A stretch of 64,000 nucleotides of DNA from Phreatobacter cathodiphilus (lineage in GTDB: Bacteria; Pseudomonadota; Alphaproteobacteria; Rhizobiales; Phreatobacteraceae). The DNA lies in contig NZ_CP027668.1 of the NCBI RefSeq assembly GCF_003008515.1, positions 434,001-498,000 of the forward strand, written 5' to 3'. The notes beneath the pieces are model-generated. The model was given only the letters and a program-made list of their open reading frames with translations, was not told where the DNA came from and ran no database searches. Each line of letters opens with the position of its first letter. Within the stretch, counting starts at the first letter, position 1. Positions 63,593 through 64,000 of this stretch are shown piece by piece. The translations under genes and the position numbers were made by a program.

Positions 63593-64000
63593 ATGACCGG
63601 AACCGGACGAGGGGATTGCCGCATCCGTAGCTGGCGCGCCACCGAGGGACGCTCCGATGCCGATGCCGCCTGCCCTGTGATGCGGGCCAGCGGCCTGTTC
63701 GGTCCGGCGGAGCGTGGCGGCGCCCTGTTGCGCCGGCTGGAGCGGCAGTTGCGCCGCGAGCGTGCTCTGAGCAGGGCGGCAGGCGAGGGTTACGACCTCG
63801 GGCGGCACGTCGCCCTGCTGCGGGCGGTGGCGCAGATGAAGAGGGGCGCCGAAAAGCAGACGACGCCGCCCGGAGATCCGGACGGCGTCGTCGAAGACGG
63901 AGTGGATGAGCTCAGCGGCCCTTGCGGCGGCGCTGCTGGCCGAGGCCCATCTGCTTGGCGAGCTGCGAGCGGGCGGCGGCATAGTTCGGCGCCACCATCG
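63593..64000 (+). CDS. Possible open frame running off the right edge
   Basis: AGGAGG (63581-63586 region) is ideally placed before the ATG at 63593, and the frame stays open to the window end. Its first ~90 residues are Arg-rich and helical (LLRRLERQLRRERALSRAAG). It then runs antisense through the mucR terminator and C-terminus, which argues against it being intact. It may end just beyond the window or be spurious. Confidence 0.3.
   Translation, partial: MTGTGRGDCRIRSWRATEGRSDADAACPVMRASGLFGPAERGGALLRRLERQLRRERALSRAAGEGYDLGRHVALLRAVAQMKRGAEKQTTPPGDPDGVVEDGVDELSGPCGGAAGRGPSAWRAASGRRHSSAPPS
63852..63892 (-). terminator. Intrinsic terminator of mucR
   Basis: On the minus strand a 15-bp stem with one mismatch (GACGACGCCG pairing with CGGCGTCGTC; loop ATCT) is followed by TGCTTTT, about 20 bases past the mucR stop. 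Confidence 0.85.
63912..64000 (-). CDS. mucR: MucR family transcriptional regulator (C-terminus only)
   Basis: Only the last 28 codons are present: MVAPNYAAARSQLAKQMGLG followed by a basic tail and stop. This is the characteristic end of MucR/Ros zinc-finger regulators, which act as H-NS-like gene silencers in alphaproteobacteria. The zinc-finger part lies beyond the right edge. Confidence 0.8.
   Translation of the reverse strand, partial: MVAPNYAAARSQLAKQMGLGQQRRRKGR

Noticed and set aside
1-64000. tRNA, rRNA, CRISPR arrays, integrases and insertion sequences
   Set aside because: I looked for TψC-like arms, evenly spaced direct repeats and transposase or integrase motifs in the gaps and saw none. 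A tRNA scan and repeat search would be decisive.

Overview
The window is GC-rich, densely coded alphaproteobacterial chromosome, most likely from the order Hyphomicrobiales (Rhizobiales). The reasons are the set of lineage-typical families: the C-terminus of a MucR/Ros regulator at the right edge, a DnaA-C-like HTH protein coupled to a DUF6456 protein, a TIGR03808 Tat-exported beta-helix protein, DUF6356 and DUF2267 proteins, a subclass I ferredoxin-NADP reductase, and many tripartite tricarboxylate (TTT) solute receptors. The genus cannot be fixed from the sequence. I saw no rRNA or tRNA gene, CRISPR array, transposase or prophage. Gaps between genes are often filled by GC-rich palindromic repeats of at least three families.

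Region 1 (1-13852, minus strand) is the most striking part: a nine- to ten-gene catabolic operon. In transcription order it holds a LivK-type receptor, a fused LivH-LivM permease, LivG, LivF, the ATP-dependent hydantoinase/oxoprolinase pair HyuA-HyuB, an FAD subunit and a fused 2Fe-2S/molybdopterin hydroxylase, then (after a gap with a perfect 44-bp inverted repeat) a protein resembling ferredoxin-dependent 6-hydroxynicotinate reductase. Together they read as import, ring hydroxylation, ferredoxin-dependent ring reduction and ATP-dependent lactam opening of an N-heterocycle. The same operator-like palindrome, TCATTCGT-NN-rCGAAyGA, overlaps the predicted -10 of livK, lies just before hyuA, and overlaps the predicted -10 of fpr 17 kb away. 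This suggests co-regulation with the enzyme that would recharge ferredoxin.

Region 2 (13.9-31.1 kb) is mixed metabolism: a Rhizobium etli-type asparaginase, an Lrp/AsnC regulator with a perfect palindrome upstream, a metallo-beta-lactamase-fold hydrolase, BioY with a structured leader, SelO, a flavin monooxygenase, a GntR/FCD regulator, serine-glyoxylate aminotransferase with a divergent YdiJ-type FAD/Fe-S dehydrogenase, two orphan TTT receptors flanking aspartate dehydrogenase, a KdgK-type kinase and ferredoxin-NADP reductase.

Region 3 (31.2-45.5 kb) holds envelope and housekeeping genes: gamma carbonic anhydrase, small secreted proteins, an MscS channel, a Tat-exported beta-helix protein, a phosphoesterase, pyroglutamyl peptidase coupled to an aminotransferase, a BepA-like M48 protease with a DsbA-like thiol oxidoreductase, the folP-folB-folK cluster, and a two-gene sugar-nucleotide/methyltransferase unit.

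Region 4 (45.7-56.9 kb) is the methylmalonyl-CoA mutase region. mutA and mutB are split by a HigBA-like toxin-antitoxin module, then come a complete TctC-TctB-TctA transporter, a HAD phosphatase, a lipoprotein hydrolase and the mutase chaperone meaB. Region 5 (57-64 kb) has an amidase, a tiny membrane protein, a HerA/YjgR-type ATPase, a receiver-like orphan, an M20 peptidase, the DUF6456/HTH pair and the mucR end.
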